A DNA stretch of 29,529 nt from Sedimentisphaerales bacterium (lineage in GTDB: Bacteria; Planctomycetota; Phycisphaerae; Sedimentisphaerales; SG8-4). Where the stretch lies: NCBI GenBank assembly GCA_016932895.1, contig JAFGCA010000801.1, forward strand, positions 1 to 29,529. Reading direction: 5' to 3'. The notes under the pieces were generated by a model. It saw only the letters and a list, made by a program, of their open reading frames with translations, was not told the origin of the DNA and searched no databases. Every line of letters starts with the position of its first letter. The stretch's first letter is position 1. Positions 29,378 to 29,529 of the stretch are shown here, in pieces. The translations under genes were made by a program, and so were the position numbers.

Positions 29378-29529
29378 TGAGAGCCTGCACCCAAGACTAC
29401 AATAACACAAGAATAACGCAATTCACACCCCCAAAGAATAGGGGCGCATTAACATGCGAAGTGCAACGCGGTCCTGCGATCACGAGCGGGCCGGTTGCTT
29501 ATTGGTTTTCGACGTCCTGGGGGCTCTGC

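Noticed and set aside
28296..29390. 364-residue minus-strand repeat protein
   Set aside because: Its periodicity comes from being antisense to the 120-bp TPR units.

Overview
The window is a GC-rich bacterial chromosome segment that most resembles a planctomycete, probably Phycisphaerae/Sedimentisphaerales-like. The evidence is two prepilin-type proteins with the methylation helix and a C-terminal His-rich module common in Planctomycetes and Lentisphaerae, secreted right-handed beta-helix proteins (one with a dockerin-like tail), an AmmeMemoRadiSam locus, a PHP-containing PolX, an HTH plus receiver-like regulator, and many palindromic intergenic repeats. The taxonomic call is inference from gene style; there is no rRNA marker. 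No tRNA, rRNA, CRISPR array, insertion sequence or transposase was recognised.

Left part (1-9100, all minus strand): the front of an acyl-CoA synthetase/AMP ligase cut by the window edge, a 1313-residue secreted C10 (streptopain-type) peptidase fused to beta-helix repeats, a shorter secreted beta-helix protein with a dockerin-like end, and DNA polymerase X. Several genes have visible sigma-70-type promoters, and polX looks leaderless. A divergent region with a palindromic repeat leads to a secreted FAD-dependent oxidoreductase that starts at TTG.

Centre (11.1-17.9 kb, plus strand): a tightly overlapping four-gene operon. It holds the AmmeMemoRadiSam radical SAM enzyme, a 60-residue Tat-leader-like peptide, a membrane-anchored Memo-AMMECR1 fusion, and a 1318-residue membrane protein joining a spermidine-synthase-like half to an FMN-binding domain and a NosR/PceC-type iron-sulfur membrane module. 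ATGA overlaps link genes 1-2 and 3-4, and only 1 nt separates genes 2 and 3. This is the strongest candidate for an undescribed system: an uncharacterised radical SAM/Memo/AMMECR1 pathway coupled to a membrane electron-transfer protein.

Right-centre (18.1-25.5 kb): a DUF72 protein, a small polytopic membrane protein, a SixA-like phosphatase translationally coupled to a PflX-type radical SAM protein, an ECF sigma factor with a membrane-anchored companion, two paralogous pseudopilins separated by an intrinsic terminator, and an HTH regulator with a degenerate receiver domain. Between them lie two kinds of interspersed repeats: six copies of a REP-like hairpin with compensatory stem changes, and longer MITE-like inverted repeats.

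Right end (25.5-29.5 kb): almost 1 kb of non-coding, repeat-filled DNA precedes a strong promoter overlapped by a long inverted repeat. It drives a two-gene module, a P-loop ATPase and a TPR protein whose TPRs are encoded by near-identical 120-bp units. The module resembles NTPase-plus-TPR conflict systems and is bracketed by two copies of a small hairpin repeat, one of which supplies the stop codon of the TPR gene.
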